A stretch of 64,000 nucleotides of DNA, taken from the NCBI GenBank assembly GCA_030248215.1, contig JASANG010000796.1, positions 124,001-188,000 of the forward strand. Direction: 5' to 3'. Source of the stretch: Enoplolaimus lenunculus. Lineage: Eukaryota > Nematoda > Enoplea > Enoplida > Thoracostomopsidae. Of this stretch, positions 32,901-44,040 are shown piece after piece. The position numbers were made by a program, and so were the translations under genes. How positions within the stretch are numbered: position 1 is the stretch's first letter; each line of letters opens with the position of its first letter. Under the pieces are notes generated by a model. That model was not told the DNA's origin, did no database searches, and was given only the letters and a program-made list of their open reading frames with translations.

Positions 32901-35900
32901 TATGTGAAGATATTCGCTTGTTGGCTCTGGTCGTTTTTATAGTGAAAATTCATGAATCTAGGTGGTCCTTGACGTTTCTAGTTGACTTGTATGCAACAAC
33001 ATCCAATACTATTACTCAGATTTAGTGTAGTTCAAAAGTTATTGTTGATTTTTAGTCACGTATGTCTAGATTTTCATTTGAAAATATTTGAGTGATAACT
33101 AAAGTTTTTAATTAAATTGGGCTTTTTTAGATTGTGATGACGACATTAGCAATGGGGACTGTTGTGAGGACACTATGACAAACGTTGCGAAGGAGTCTGC
33201 CGTCACCAACAGCAGTAATCACCATGAAAACGAAGAAATTGATGGTGTTGAGATCGAAGACGATTATGATGATGATAACGATGACGAAGAAGACTGCATT
33301 GATATCGACGATGATGTTATTGTTGAAGGTGATACTTCGATGACGTCACCGTTGCCGCCTGAAGTGTCGGCTGCTGGCGCGGCAACGGTCTCAAATCTAA
33401 CCGGTGATGCAACATTGACACCATCGAACGACAACGTTGACGTCACTGCAATACAAAACGATGACGTCAGCGATGACGTCGTTCCGTTCGCGACGTGTAA
33501 CGATGACTTGACTCGTCGCACATCATCGAGGCACGGTGTGTTGTCGGCGTCAGTAATGACGGCATCGTTGCCGAAAAATGCTGGTGCGGCATCGTGTTCC
33601 TCAGCAAGTGGTGGTTCCATAAAACCCGAGAATGCTGAAAAACAATGTAACGCCATGGCTGTCGTTATTGACGAACAACAACTTGGCTCCGGTTGTAGAC
33701 GTTTATGCATGCAAGGGAGTTCTGCTGTTTCAGAAACTGGGCGGGCTGTATCTGATTTTGCAAATACACAGTACGGTAAGCTCGTAAGTTGTTACTCAGC
33801 ACCTATTGGGTAAAGTGTTCGAAATGTCAACGATTTTTTAGTTTGTTTTAAAATGCAGTTAGTAGTTAACTGTATCAATAATCTGAGATTAGGCTTTACC
33901 GGATTTAAAAATTTCGGTATTACATCTTGGTAGAGGAAATTAAGATATTTTACTTTTCATTAGTATAGTAGGTAAACCTTGACAATCGCCGAAAATAAAC
34001 CATCGAAGGTAGATTTCGCTTCTGTGGATTATGAAAATCTATAATGCAGCAGATAAAGTGAATACCTATCTCCAATTAGGGTTATTTCACCAATAATATT
34101 GCAAAAAAATTAAAGTGAATTTTTCTGTGGCATGCATTTTTTATATTCTGGTTCCGGTTCCGTTTCCATTCTGGTTGCACCCTACTCAAATCATATTTGC
34201 ATACGTTTTCAATTAGCTTGCAGTATATTAGCTGGAACGTTCGCTTGCGCCTAAATCAGGCCTGGAATTACTACGATGGTTGAGTAAATCTTTCGCTGCG
34301 TTTTTAACGCCATAAAAGGTCATTTGCTAAACCATTATTCAGGGATGTTCCATTAACCGGCATCGGTAATAATCGGCACGTTTTGTAAGTATCGGCATCG
34401 GTATCGGCACTGCTAAAAGAATGCCGATTCTTTGCCGATAACAGTCAGTTAGAATGCTATCAGTTTTATTTCTGGGCGCACATCAGTGTGTCCGGCCAGG
34501 AAAACTGTTTTCTCTCTTACGTTTGTGCTTGAAAAATTAATTGAAATGAACCATTCTTAAAAAATTCTAATCTTTTATGATAGGCAGGGCTTAAGTCTTC
34601 ACATAATGATCAAATGTAGTATCCTTTCTTAAGCATGATGTACTAAAGTTGGAATCGGCATCGGTTTGGCATCGGCAAAATTTCAAAATAAGAATAGGCA
34701 TCGGTAAAAATTTTGGTATCAGCACATCTCTACTATTGTTACTACGTAGTTAACGTACATGCGCACTGTAACATATGAAAATGGGAGTGTTACCACTATA
34801 CACAAACAGACATGCTCATGATTGTTCGTAGTAGTATGCCATGTACTACGTGTCTATACGCACGAGGTCAAGGTCCTATCCACGGTGGTTTAAGAGCTAA
34901 ACCCCCTTGGAATTTTGTTCTCGGGATTTAGGCAGTTTTCAAGTGGAAACAAACGAAACTTACCTTTCAAAATTTTTATAAGCCATGACCTCTGTCCTTT
35001 CCTAAAATTCTGGCTACAGATAATACTTTCTGTTTCAATATTATATTTGTTGCAGAAAAGCAAAACACTGATGGATCTATGAACAGTGTAACGGCCAAAT
35101 CACAGAAGTTGAGTCAATCGCTAAGAGCTGAAGTAAGCGTTCCTTCTGATCTGAATCTGAATCAGAAGTGCGGAAAAACTTGTAGTAGCACAGCAGCATC
35201 GTCCCAGGCAGCTAGCATGATTGCCGCTGTATGTAACATATCGCAAAATCCCAGAGATTCATCAGGCACGTCTTCGTCGCTATTCAAAGAATTTGGCAAA
35301 ATTCCGTCCGGTCAGCAGCAGGCAACAGCGTCTGGATCAGCGGCGTGTTTGGTTGATTATGATTCACGAGCAGCGAATAGCAAGTAATTTAGTGTATTTC
35401 TTCTGTATTATGTTAGTTGCTGATATTTAGAGTGCCAAAAGTGCTTTGAAATCAATTAGAACTGGAAACTTTGAGAACCCATACTATTTTCTTACATGTC
35501 GAGCTTTACTATATTAAGTTAACATGCGCCATTGCAATATGCTTGTTTAAGAGTGCAGTGTGCTGCTTATGTTTTATAAATAGTTCGTGTGTGTATGTTA
35601 TTGAGCGAAGCTCGGAGTTTCGCGAAGCGTTTTATGTTTTGTACTTGGGGGTCGAAAGGTGGATGTTCGTCTGTCCGTCCGAAAGGAATCTCAGGAACGG
35701 CTGAACCGATTTTGATAAACTTTTTTTGTTTGAAAGCCAATTATCCTGGGGTGTTAACTTCGCATTGGGGTTTTAAAATTTTGAGCCGTTTATTAGCTAC
35801 AGGCTAATTTGCATAATTAATTAAGCCTAAATTAGTACTTTCCACAATATTTCACTAATTATTACAGTTAGAAGCAATCTAATTTTAGCATTAAAGGGTG

Positions 35901-38900
35901 TTTTGGTGCGAGGAATCTGCGTAGACTGTTTACACACCTCCAAAACCGATGATTGAGCAGTTAGCTAATAGATAATTTGCATATTAGCATAGGTTATAAG
36001 CCTAAATTAGGACTTTTTACAATATTTCACTAATTATTAAGGTTGAAAGTAACATAATTTCAGCACTAAAGGGTTTTTAGGTGCTAGGAATTTGAATAAA
36101 TTGTTTCTAAGCATCCAAAACCGATAACGGAATAGTTAGCTAATAGCTAATTTGCATATTAGCTTAATTGACAAGACAAACTAGGACTTTTTAATTTATT
36201 TCAATAATTATTAGGGTTTACTGAAGGTTTTTGAGTGCGAGGAATCTGAATAAAATGTTTACAAACCTCCGAAACCGATAATCGAATTTGCATATTACCT
36301 TAATTGCTTACGTGCGTTCGAGCTTCGCTCAATAAATTTAGTCCCACTACGACTGGTTTATAATTTAATACCGGAATCATTAATTAAGAAGAAGAAGTAT
36401 CTGCAAGATAACAAGCAATAAAATAGCAAAATACTTAAAATCTGAATCAAACTGGTTGAATTCCGCTTGCATTATGTGATACGTGCTGTGAAATGGAAGC
36501 AGTTGAGGATTTATTATTGTATATGTTGCACATTTCCCATTGATGATCACACTGAACAAAATGAAAACTTATGAGGAACTGACAATATTGTGATACACAC
36601 ATTTGAGAATATGGCTATATGTGACACCCTGTCAGTGTCAGTGCTTCCTAGAGACCCTGTAAACTGGCTGGATACGTTTTTGTTGCATATAATATTATTC
36701 AGGCCAAATGCAATGGCGTCACGCTTCGAGTTGCTATCAATGAGTGGTCGGGAAGACGCTGAGGACACTCGTTCTTTGGCAGTGGGAACATCAAACCTGG
36801 TTGGTCCAAGCAATGGAAATCGATCAGTGACTGGAGGGGGCAATATGCCGAACTCCGCAAGTTGTGGAATGAGTTCCAACTCTTCGAATAAATTTAGCAG
36901 CACCGGATCAGGTGGTTCTAACCGGCGTCAAAACCCGTCAGCGGGCGGCGCACATCCGACAGGAAATCCACCTAACTACCAACAAATGGATTTACACAAT
37001 TTGCACAATGCTGCTGCTGTTGCGCGAGGAAATATTGCAGGAGCCAGTGCTAATGCATCAAGTAGTTGGCTAATATCAGTTTTGGTTTAGTAAACGTATA
37101 CACATTATATTGTGTCTTCTAAACACCTCGAAGTCTTCCTTACTGATATCTGTCTGTCTATCTATACTTATCAATATTTGCTCGAAAACGGAAATGAGAA
37201 ATATTACACTTGTTGAAAAAATCAGTTTTGTAGTATTGTTTAAAAGTATGCTTTTGACCATAGTTGTAGTTTCTCAAAAACATTTTTATTTCAACAAAGT
37301 ATTTTAGATGGTGCAAATTCGGTTCTAAACTGGCAAGCGACAAAACACACGCTAAAAGAGCGATTCAGTTTTATGTTTTGTAACGAAATATTAGCCGATG
37401 TTCATTTTATCGTTGGAAGAGGAGAGCAGCGTCAGGTATGGGGTTGGTAGGATTCTTGGAAAGTAATTATTCGTTCGACGGGACGTTTATTTTTCACTTC
37501 GTAACAACTTAGGTAGTACCTAAATACCTACCTGCACGGCATAGGTTCACATAACTAGCAAGATTTCAAAATTATTAGCAAAATGTTTTGTGGAGAGTTT
37601 GTTCGTTTTGCTGCGTATTTAAAATAAATGTATGTGTCCATGCTTGTGTTTTACGAATAGTGTTGCATTTTAATAAACAAGTTTTTAATTTGTATTATAT
37701 TTCGGCACCCTGATTCACAACAGTTCGCGCTTATGTTTTACAAATTGTGACACGTTGTTATTGTTGAGTGCAATTATTATTTATAGCGTATTCCGGCACA
37801 CAAATTCATTCTGTCTGTTGGATCTGCTGTATTTGACGCTATGTTTAATCGTGCGATGGCTCATGCTACCAATGACACGTCCGATATTGAGCTGCCTGAT
37901 GTTGAACCAGCTGCGTTTGTTGCGTTGTTGAAGTTTCTGTATTCGGACGACGTACAAATTGGGCCTGAAAGTGTAATGACCACGTTGTATACAGGTACGA
38001 CAGTTTCAGGTACCTACTGATATATGCAATTTCACGGAATTCAGATCCGTTGAAATGAAGTAACGAGTCCAGCGTTTTTATTTAAGTTATATATACTGTA
38101 AGCTGAAATATAGTTAAATACAATTTCTACAATATCATGCGCAGACGAAGTACTACGTATTGGGGGACTAGGTGTTTGGTGCTACATAGCTAATATTTGT
38201 ATGTCTTTACTTTTACCCATGAATATCTGTCAATAATAAGTTTACATCGATTACTTTTGTTTTATGTGCTTTTTCTTTTTCTAAAGCACCAAGTTTTACT
38301 AGCGTAAGCTAAGCTCATAGACACTGTAACAAAGTGGGGACATCACACCAAATGAGGCTCTATGTTAGTCATAAAGCAAAGTCAAAGAATGTGAATAATT
38401 GCAGTGTTTGCTCCATCCTTGTTTATACTTTCTTTTGGAACTGCTCAACTTTCTTTATTGTTTCAGCAAAGAAGTATGCCGTTCCGGCGCTAGAAAACGC
38501 GTGTGTTGATTTTTTGAAACGTAATTTATCACCTGACAACGCGTTTATGCTTTTGACTCAAGCGCGACTGTTCGACGAACCACAGCTGGCAGCTTTGTGC
38601 TTAGAAATGATCGATAAACATACAGTGGAAGCGCTGGGAGCGGAAGGATTTACTGATATCGATCTGGAAACGTTATGTGCAGTTCTTGAGCGAGATACTC
38701 TTCGTATTCGTGAGGTCGCCCTATTTCAAGCTGTTGTCCGATGGAGCACAGAGGTAGGGGGCGGGATCCGAATTGGGTTTGAGGCGTTTATCATCGGTGG
38801 GTAATTACCCCAAACCTTCACAAATACATCGCGCTATTTAGCGTCTGCTATTCATTCGCAAGTATTATAAAAGCTATCAGTGGCGAAAGTAAAAAGTTTC

Positions 38901-41900
38901 TGGTGATTTGTAGCTTGTATGTTAATGTTAGAGGTCTTAAGTGGAAAAGATGTGTTGTATACTGAATATATTTTAGGAATGTCGACGGCAACAGTACCCT
39001 GTAACTCCTGAAAATCAGCGTCAAATGCTTGGTCGTGCTCTGTCTCTTCTGCGTTTTCCATTAATGTCTGTTGAAGAGTTTGCCCAAACTGCAGGTAAAT
39101 TGATATTGTATTATATTTTTTGCTTTCGCAAACAAAGCAATTTAGGTTTAGATGCTGTTAAAATATTCAACAATGTCACCAGTATATGTCCATTTTTATC
39201 ACAGAATGTGTTGAATTTAATCATCTTGTTGATAGCACCAACAACTATCTGTAAACCGTTTTGACATCACCGTATCTAAACACACCTATACCGCAAATCT
39301 GTGCTGTCATAATTCGTTAGCATTCGGTGAACTTAGAGTAATAGATAGATATTGAATGGAAGATGGCTGTGTTTCATTACACTCGTCCTCTTGTTTCATT
39401 TACAATTCTGGCAATTTGGTTGTAACTTTTGTTTTAGCACAAACCGGACTACTTACCGACCGCGAAGTAGTAACTTTATTTTTATACTTCACTGTAAACC
39501 CAAAGCCTGCAGTTGGATTTACGGACGTTCCGCGATGCTGTGTTACCGGCAAAGAGCAAGTAGTTAATCGATTTCAACGAATTGAAGGTCGATGGGGTTA
39601 TTCAGGCACGCCGGACCGTATCAAGTGAGCGTTTTTAAAGGTGTTGGACAGGGCTACAGCTCAGGTTCAGGTCGTATGATATATCGTTTATACCGCTCTA
39701 AGATAACCGAGACCTGGGGGTTCATACTGGTAGCGCCTCCGCTTAAGATTCGTTCTTGTTTAGTCCCTCACTCAAGATTTCATCCTCCGGCAAATTTTAC
39801 GTCCTTTAATTGTTACATTTTTGTGAAAAAAGCATTGCAGTAAGTATGAATTAAACATATCTACCCCTCTCGACCATGTGTCTCGTCAGTTGCACCCATT
39901 TTTCAACAGTCGCCGGCAGCAAAGTCCTTATGTACTTAGCTGTAGGCGTAGCTAAACACTGGCTAACGCGACTCACGCTTTATCGAAAATTCTGCAACCC
40001 CCCACTCAGAAATTATCCCCGGGTTGCGAACCGGGGAGGATGGTTGATGCCCTCCGCTGCGTCGTGAAGCACCGAATTCCGAAGAAACTGAGACCTCTTA
40101 GTCTCGGTCCCGGTTTGCTAGTGTCGGTCTTGAATTGTTACCGCGACAAAAGAGTTTATAGTACCCTGGACACTTACAAACTGCAAGATATTGTTTGCTC
40201 TCAGAGGCTTGAAATTTGGATATCAGCCAGTTATGTCTATATCTGAAACGTTTAAAAGATGCAAATCTATTGTGACCGGAAAACTATTGTATTGTTAACT
40301 GGTAATTTTAAGGAATCATATTAAGCTGTGTTTAGAGATATAACCATTTCGCCACATAAAATCACTCGCCGTGCATTTAGTGCTATTAGTTGAATATAAA
40401 TTTTCGTGTTTGCAGATTTACAGTGGACCGGCGTATTTTTGTTGTCGGGTTTGGTTTATACGGATCCATACATGGCCCGACTGAATATCAAGTTACTATT
40501 CAGGTTGGTAACACAGTCCGGGGCTGAGCTCCGATACCAAAGCCTTAAGGTGTCATGAACAAGGCCAGAAAAAGTCAGATCTTCAAACATGAAATATATC
40601 AAGTAAAATTAAACACAGAAACTAACTGAACGATATGTATGTTCTAACGCAGTGTAATGTGTACGGTTTTATATGAATCAAACTTGAACAGACACAACTG
40701 TGAATCACTTGGAACCAATGGATGGTCCCTGCCTGACTCCGGAAACTTTAAAAATCGTGGCACCGGACAGCTTTAATTGACAGTGCTTATGTTGTGGAGG
40801 ATTCCATTTCGGTTTATCTTTTTGTTAAAATTAATAAAATTTGCGCTAATTAAGACTAGACAGTGGTTTGGGTTCAGGAATATAACTCACGTCTAATTCT
40901 GGCTAAATTCAACAAGTTTTGAAGCTTTGTCTTAAGTCAAAAGCTTTCAGTAACTGTTATTACATACGTACTTGGGGAAATAATCAAAGTGTCAGAAACT
41001 ACCTGTGAAACAAAAGGCCGAATTAAGTCGTGCCTCTGCAAACACTCCCATTGTCGTGGCAAAATATATTCTTACAGAAATAACATTCATGGTCTCACCT
41101 CAATTATTGTTTATTAAAGTTAAATGGTTGTAAGCAGCTGCAGCTTAAACTCTGTTATTGACAGAAATTCTATACTAGACTGTAGACCGTATTTTATTGC
41201 CATACCAAAAAATAATCGTTTCAGATCTTACATTGTGGAACTGGGAAAGTCATTGGTGCTAACGATACATCGTTTCAATGTGACGGTTCGACTTCTTCGT
41301 TTCGGGTACTATTCAAAGAGCCTGTTGAAATTAGTCCGTGCGTCACTTATATAGCGTCTGCAACATTGAAAGTAAGTACCTGTTGTTCTTTCAGGCGAAG
41401 TGAGTAACGCAGAGTGAGGATTGTTGCTTGGTTACAGCTACTTTTCAGGTGAGATATTTGTATTGTTTTAGATCAATTATGTGTCAGTGATAATTTGTTA
41501 ATTTTGGTGCAAAATTGTGTAAAGGTTAGTTAATAAATGAAAAATAACTGTTTATTAAGGCGTAGGTAAGTAATCAAGTTTTTTGGGTTAAAACGTAAAA
41601 CATTGTAATTATGTTTACATCATATCAGTGAATTGTTGTCGATTCTTCAATTTGGATGGTTTTGCTTTGCTATTTCTTTCTGCGTTTGTAGTAGTTTTTG
41701 TTATTGTTGTTGTCATCATTAGCTTGTACATAGTATTGTGTGCAGGGTCATCAGGTTGGTTATTTTTCAAAACTGGAATAGCGTAGTTAAATTTGAAACA
41801 CAATAAAATGGTTTGCTACAGTAATAGCGTTTACTAGTCAAACTGGTTGCAACATTTGCAACCCCGGCATCTTTACAGCGCGGTATATCTGCTTGCACAG

Positions 41901-42277
41901 ATCGAACCCGGTATCTCATTTAACTCCGAACTGGAGAATACGCTTCTCAAATTAAAACATTCAGCTTGAGACATGTGTCTCAAGAAAAATCATCAACAAT
42001 TTGCATACCACATGAATATGAATCTGCTGGAACGCTGCATAAAATACGCATGTGGACGTTCCAGCTTTAATAATATAGATTTTGTATTATATTTACTGTC
42101 TTGTAGGGTCCTGATTCTCATTACGGTACAAAAGGATTGCGTCGCATTGTTCATCAATCGTCGGCGTCCGGAATGGTTACCTTCCAATTTACGTACGCGG
42201 CTGGCAATAACAATGGAACTTCTGTTGAAGATGGTCAAATACCAGAAATAATTTTTTATACAAAGCTTGGCAGCTAA
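30000..42277 (+). CDS. BTBD1/2: BTB-BACK-PHR domain protein of the BTBD1/BTBD2 family (14 exons, 1062 aa)
   Basis: Exons: 30000-30166, 31362-31608, 32556-32664, 33131-33775, 35056-35383, 36703-37061, 37308-37435, 37787-37994, 38467-38753, 38977-39094, 39438-39624, 40416-40503, 41225-41371, 42107-42277. All introns are GT-AG and every phase matches. An in-frame TGA at 29985 fixes the ATG. Residues 1-~620 are disordered, Ser/Asn/Gln-rich, with an Asp/Glu run (exon 4). Then BTB (~630-740; [20 protein letters not shown]), BACK (~745-865; [19 protein letters not shown]) and PHR (~915-1062; [43 protein letters not shown]). BTBD1/2 proteins are cytoplasmic Cullin-3 adaptors known to bind topoisomerase I; C. 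elegans HPO-9 belongs here. Human members are about 480-525 residues, so the N-terminal extension is unusual. AATAAA at 42535 is a candidate polyadenylation signal. Confidence 0.95.
30370..30610 (+). repeat. tRNA-derived SINE, copy in BTBD intron 1 (first of three)
   Basis: Order of blocks: GTAAGCATGTGAGACATG, GCAGCATACGGTCGACACAT, then the tRNA-like part with A box TTAGCGCAGTGGTAGAG and a decayed B box (GTGAGTTCAGCTCTG), then GTCCCGGTTCCTACCTAGAC. The GGGTCCGTAGGATGTTAA segment is locally duplicated. Confidence 0.75.
30695..30960 (+). repeat. tRNA-derived SINE, second copy (decayed)
   Basis: It shows the same leading block (GTAAGCATGTGAGACATGCT), a GGCAGCGACGGTTGACATA word and AGAGGCGGGCTACGATGCGT in place of the A-box region. 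The B box is much altered (CGCCAGGTCGTAACCACCC). Confidence 0.65.
31021..31245 (+). repeat. tRNA-derived SINE, third copy (best Pol III boxes)
   Basis: It runs from GTAAGCATGTGAGACATG through GGCAGCAAACGGTCGACATA to a tRNA-like part with A box TGGGGCAGTGGTAGCG and B box GGAATTCGATCCCCGC, and ends GTCCCGGTTCCTACCTAGAC. It is head-to-tail with the two previous copies. Confidence 0.8.
31913..32292. mobile_element. Fold-back element in BTBD intron 2
   Basis: The left end (GTAGTAGGCCAAGTCG, then TAATTTAGCCCAATTCC) is mirrored at the right end (GGAATTGGGCTAAATGACCA, then CTTGGGCTAC). Flanking words ACGTATATATGT and ACGTATATATATGT look like a target duplication or preferred target. It has no coding capacity. 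The words CTAGCCCAA and CGGAATT recur inside. Confidence 0.65.
34340..34732. mobile_element. hAT-like MITE in BTBD intron 4 (393 bp)
   Basis: It begins CAGGGATGTTC and ends with the inverse of TAGAGATGTGC, close to known hAT-type termini. The flanks CCATTATT and CTATTGTT agree at 6 of 8. Both subterminal regions are rich in GGCATCGGTA words in opposite orientation. Confidence 0.65.
35598..36335. mobile_element. TIR element with three ~175-bp internal repeats in BTBD intron 5
   Basis: The terminal inverted repeat is 17 bp: TTATTGAGCGAAGCTCG at 35598-35614 and its inverse at 36319-36335. Inside, a block beginning TAAGCCTAAATTAG (35822) recurs at 35997 and, shortened, near 36175. Each carries CACTAATTATTA, GGTGCGAGGAATCTG and CTAATTTGCATATTAGC words. 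No coding capacity is seen. No clear target duplication was found, so the superfamily stays open. Confidence 0.7.
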
Positions 42278-43142
42278 AAACAGTATGCCAAGTACAATTA
42301 AACGCATCTAGTGCTATACTGACCAGTTTTGATAAAAAATTTAGAATACATAAACATAATCTATAGATATATCAGGATCGTAAAGCATTTAACGTAGAGT
42401 TTCCGACAAAGGTCGTTTTATTAAAATCGTTGAAAGGTGTTGTATTTTGCGCAGGTTGTCTTTTTTAGTTGTGATGTGCGTTTCGAATTTATAGCTGAAA
42501 TATGATTCCAGTACTGCAGTATGACAATCTTCGTAATAAATTAAGTTGTTTCTTTACCTGACTTGCAAGATTGACGCGAAACTTGAAAGGCATTTTTTGT
42601 TTTGCGAATGGTTTAAAGAAAAATTGGTTATTTTAAGAAACTGATTTTGTTTGGCGTCGTGAATAATGCAACCCTGTAGTGCTATAATGTGTTATGTAAA
42701 TGTGTCGTATACAAACATTTCTGTGCTCGAAATTAGGCAAATTCAAGTAAATGTGCCTAGGAAGATGATGTAATGGGTTGAGCTCAGAGGCGTAGGGGAA
42801 CTTTCTACCGTATTCCTCATATCATTTTCTAGATTCCAACCACCAACGTAGTCAGCTAAAAATATTGTTTTTCTTATCAGTATTGTGGCCAATGTTCAGG
42901 CTGTAACCGGATAAAGTGTACTTTTCCGTTTGTTTTGTGTTGTATATAGTTTTGTGTGGTAAACATTTTATTATTTCAGTAAAACGTTTCTTTTCAAATA
43001 AAATTTGCGATTTAGGCGTAGGTGTCGACTATTTATTTATATTCGTCTGAGGTAAATAAGCGGAGTATATATAGCGTTGTGTACTTGCCAGTAACCGGCT
43101 GGCCGGCCAAAGGTATTGGCCGGCGAGAGTCATTGCTATCAC

Positions 43143-43309
43143 CAGGGTATAAACGGATAGTAAAAATGACGGACACGTATAGTGATGAAAATACCGAAAA
43201 ACTGATATTGAAGTATATATAAAAGTTTTAAAAATGTTTTATTTCACCGATTTTGGATGAATTTCGTAATGCATATTTCGTTTTCACGCAGATATACGGT
43301 TCCACCCTG
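43143..43309. mobile_element. hAT-like MITE (167 bp)
   Basis: It begins CAGGGTATAAACGGATAGTA and ends GATATACGGTTCCACCCTG, the approximate inverse. Flanks GCTATCAC and CTTATCAC agree at 6 of 8. Related, less complete copies begin near 46872 (minus a clear end) and end near 44392 and 58250. Confidence 0.75.
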
Positions 43310-43422
43310 CTTATCACAGAGAAACCTAAAAACGTGACAATCAATTTTATAGTTTAAATATATTTAGATTTCGACTCTTAAAACTTTTAGCAGGAATCAG
43401 AAATTTTGGTTACTAATATCAT

Positions 43423-43550
43423 GGCCCATGTACAGAACAGGGCGGAATAGTTAGTATAAGCATATTCCTAAGCGTAAGGATGAGCCTATTTTTATGCCTA
43501 AGTCTAAGAATAATCCTAAGCCTAGACAAAGCGTTTAGTTCTAAAGCTTA
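43423..43550 (+). mobile_element. TTAGGC-bearing MITE, copy 6 (right end lost)
   Basis: It begins GGCCCATGTACAGAACAGGG, then GCGGAATAGTTAGTATAAGC, followed by CCTAAG-type units and the word TTTAGTTCTAAAGCTTAAAC. The matching right terminus is not present, so the copy looks truncated. Confidence 0.7.
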
Positions 43551-43877
43551 AACTTTGCAGGAATATGTTTGTTTGCGATTGCTACGAGTTGTGCCTACAG
43601 TTTAAGATTTCAGAATGGTTCAGGAGTCTGCCGCAAAATGTCACAAAAATATAACACAGTATACTTAACTAAATTGCAAAGCCTAAATGGGTCAAGTTGA
43701 CACCTAAAACCCCTTGGTTGTCCTTGTTTTCTGTATATAAACAAATTTAGTACGCTACCGCCTCCCAAACTCGTGCTATTTCAAGGGATCCTAAAGTAGT
43801 ATGGGGTCTGCCGCCCCCAAGCTCCTACACTAAAGCGATTCTCACAGTTAAAGCGTCAAAAACACAGTTTGTCATAA

Positions 43878-44040
43878 CTGTCGACTGTCCAAACTGTTCC
43901 GCTGTCTCAACTGTCCTAGTTGTCCCAGCTGTCCTAACTGTCCCAGTTGTCCAAGCTGTCCTAACTGTCCCAGCTGTCCTAACTGTCCCAGTTGTCCCAG
44001 CTGTCTTAACTGTCCCTCTGTCCTAACTGTCCCTCTGCTC
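43878..44040. repeat. CTGTCCCAA/CTGTCCTAA minisatellite
   Basis: Units of about nine bases (ACTGTCCCAGTTGTCC and variants) are repeated about 17 times. A shorter related run lies at 44398-44472. Both resemble the array at 21978-22545. Confidence 0.8.

Noticed and set aside
33264-33710. 148-codon minus-strand frame
   Set aside because: It is the shadow of BTBD exon 4, whose plus-strand frame joins its neighbours in phase.
43090-43130. GGCCGGCC-rich words here and near 45910 as a CpG-island promoter
   Set aside because: They are only tens of bases long, look like decayed repeat ends, and no gene starts nearby.
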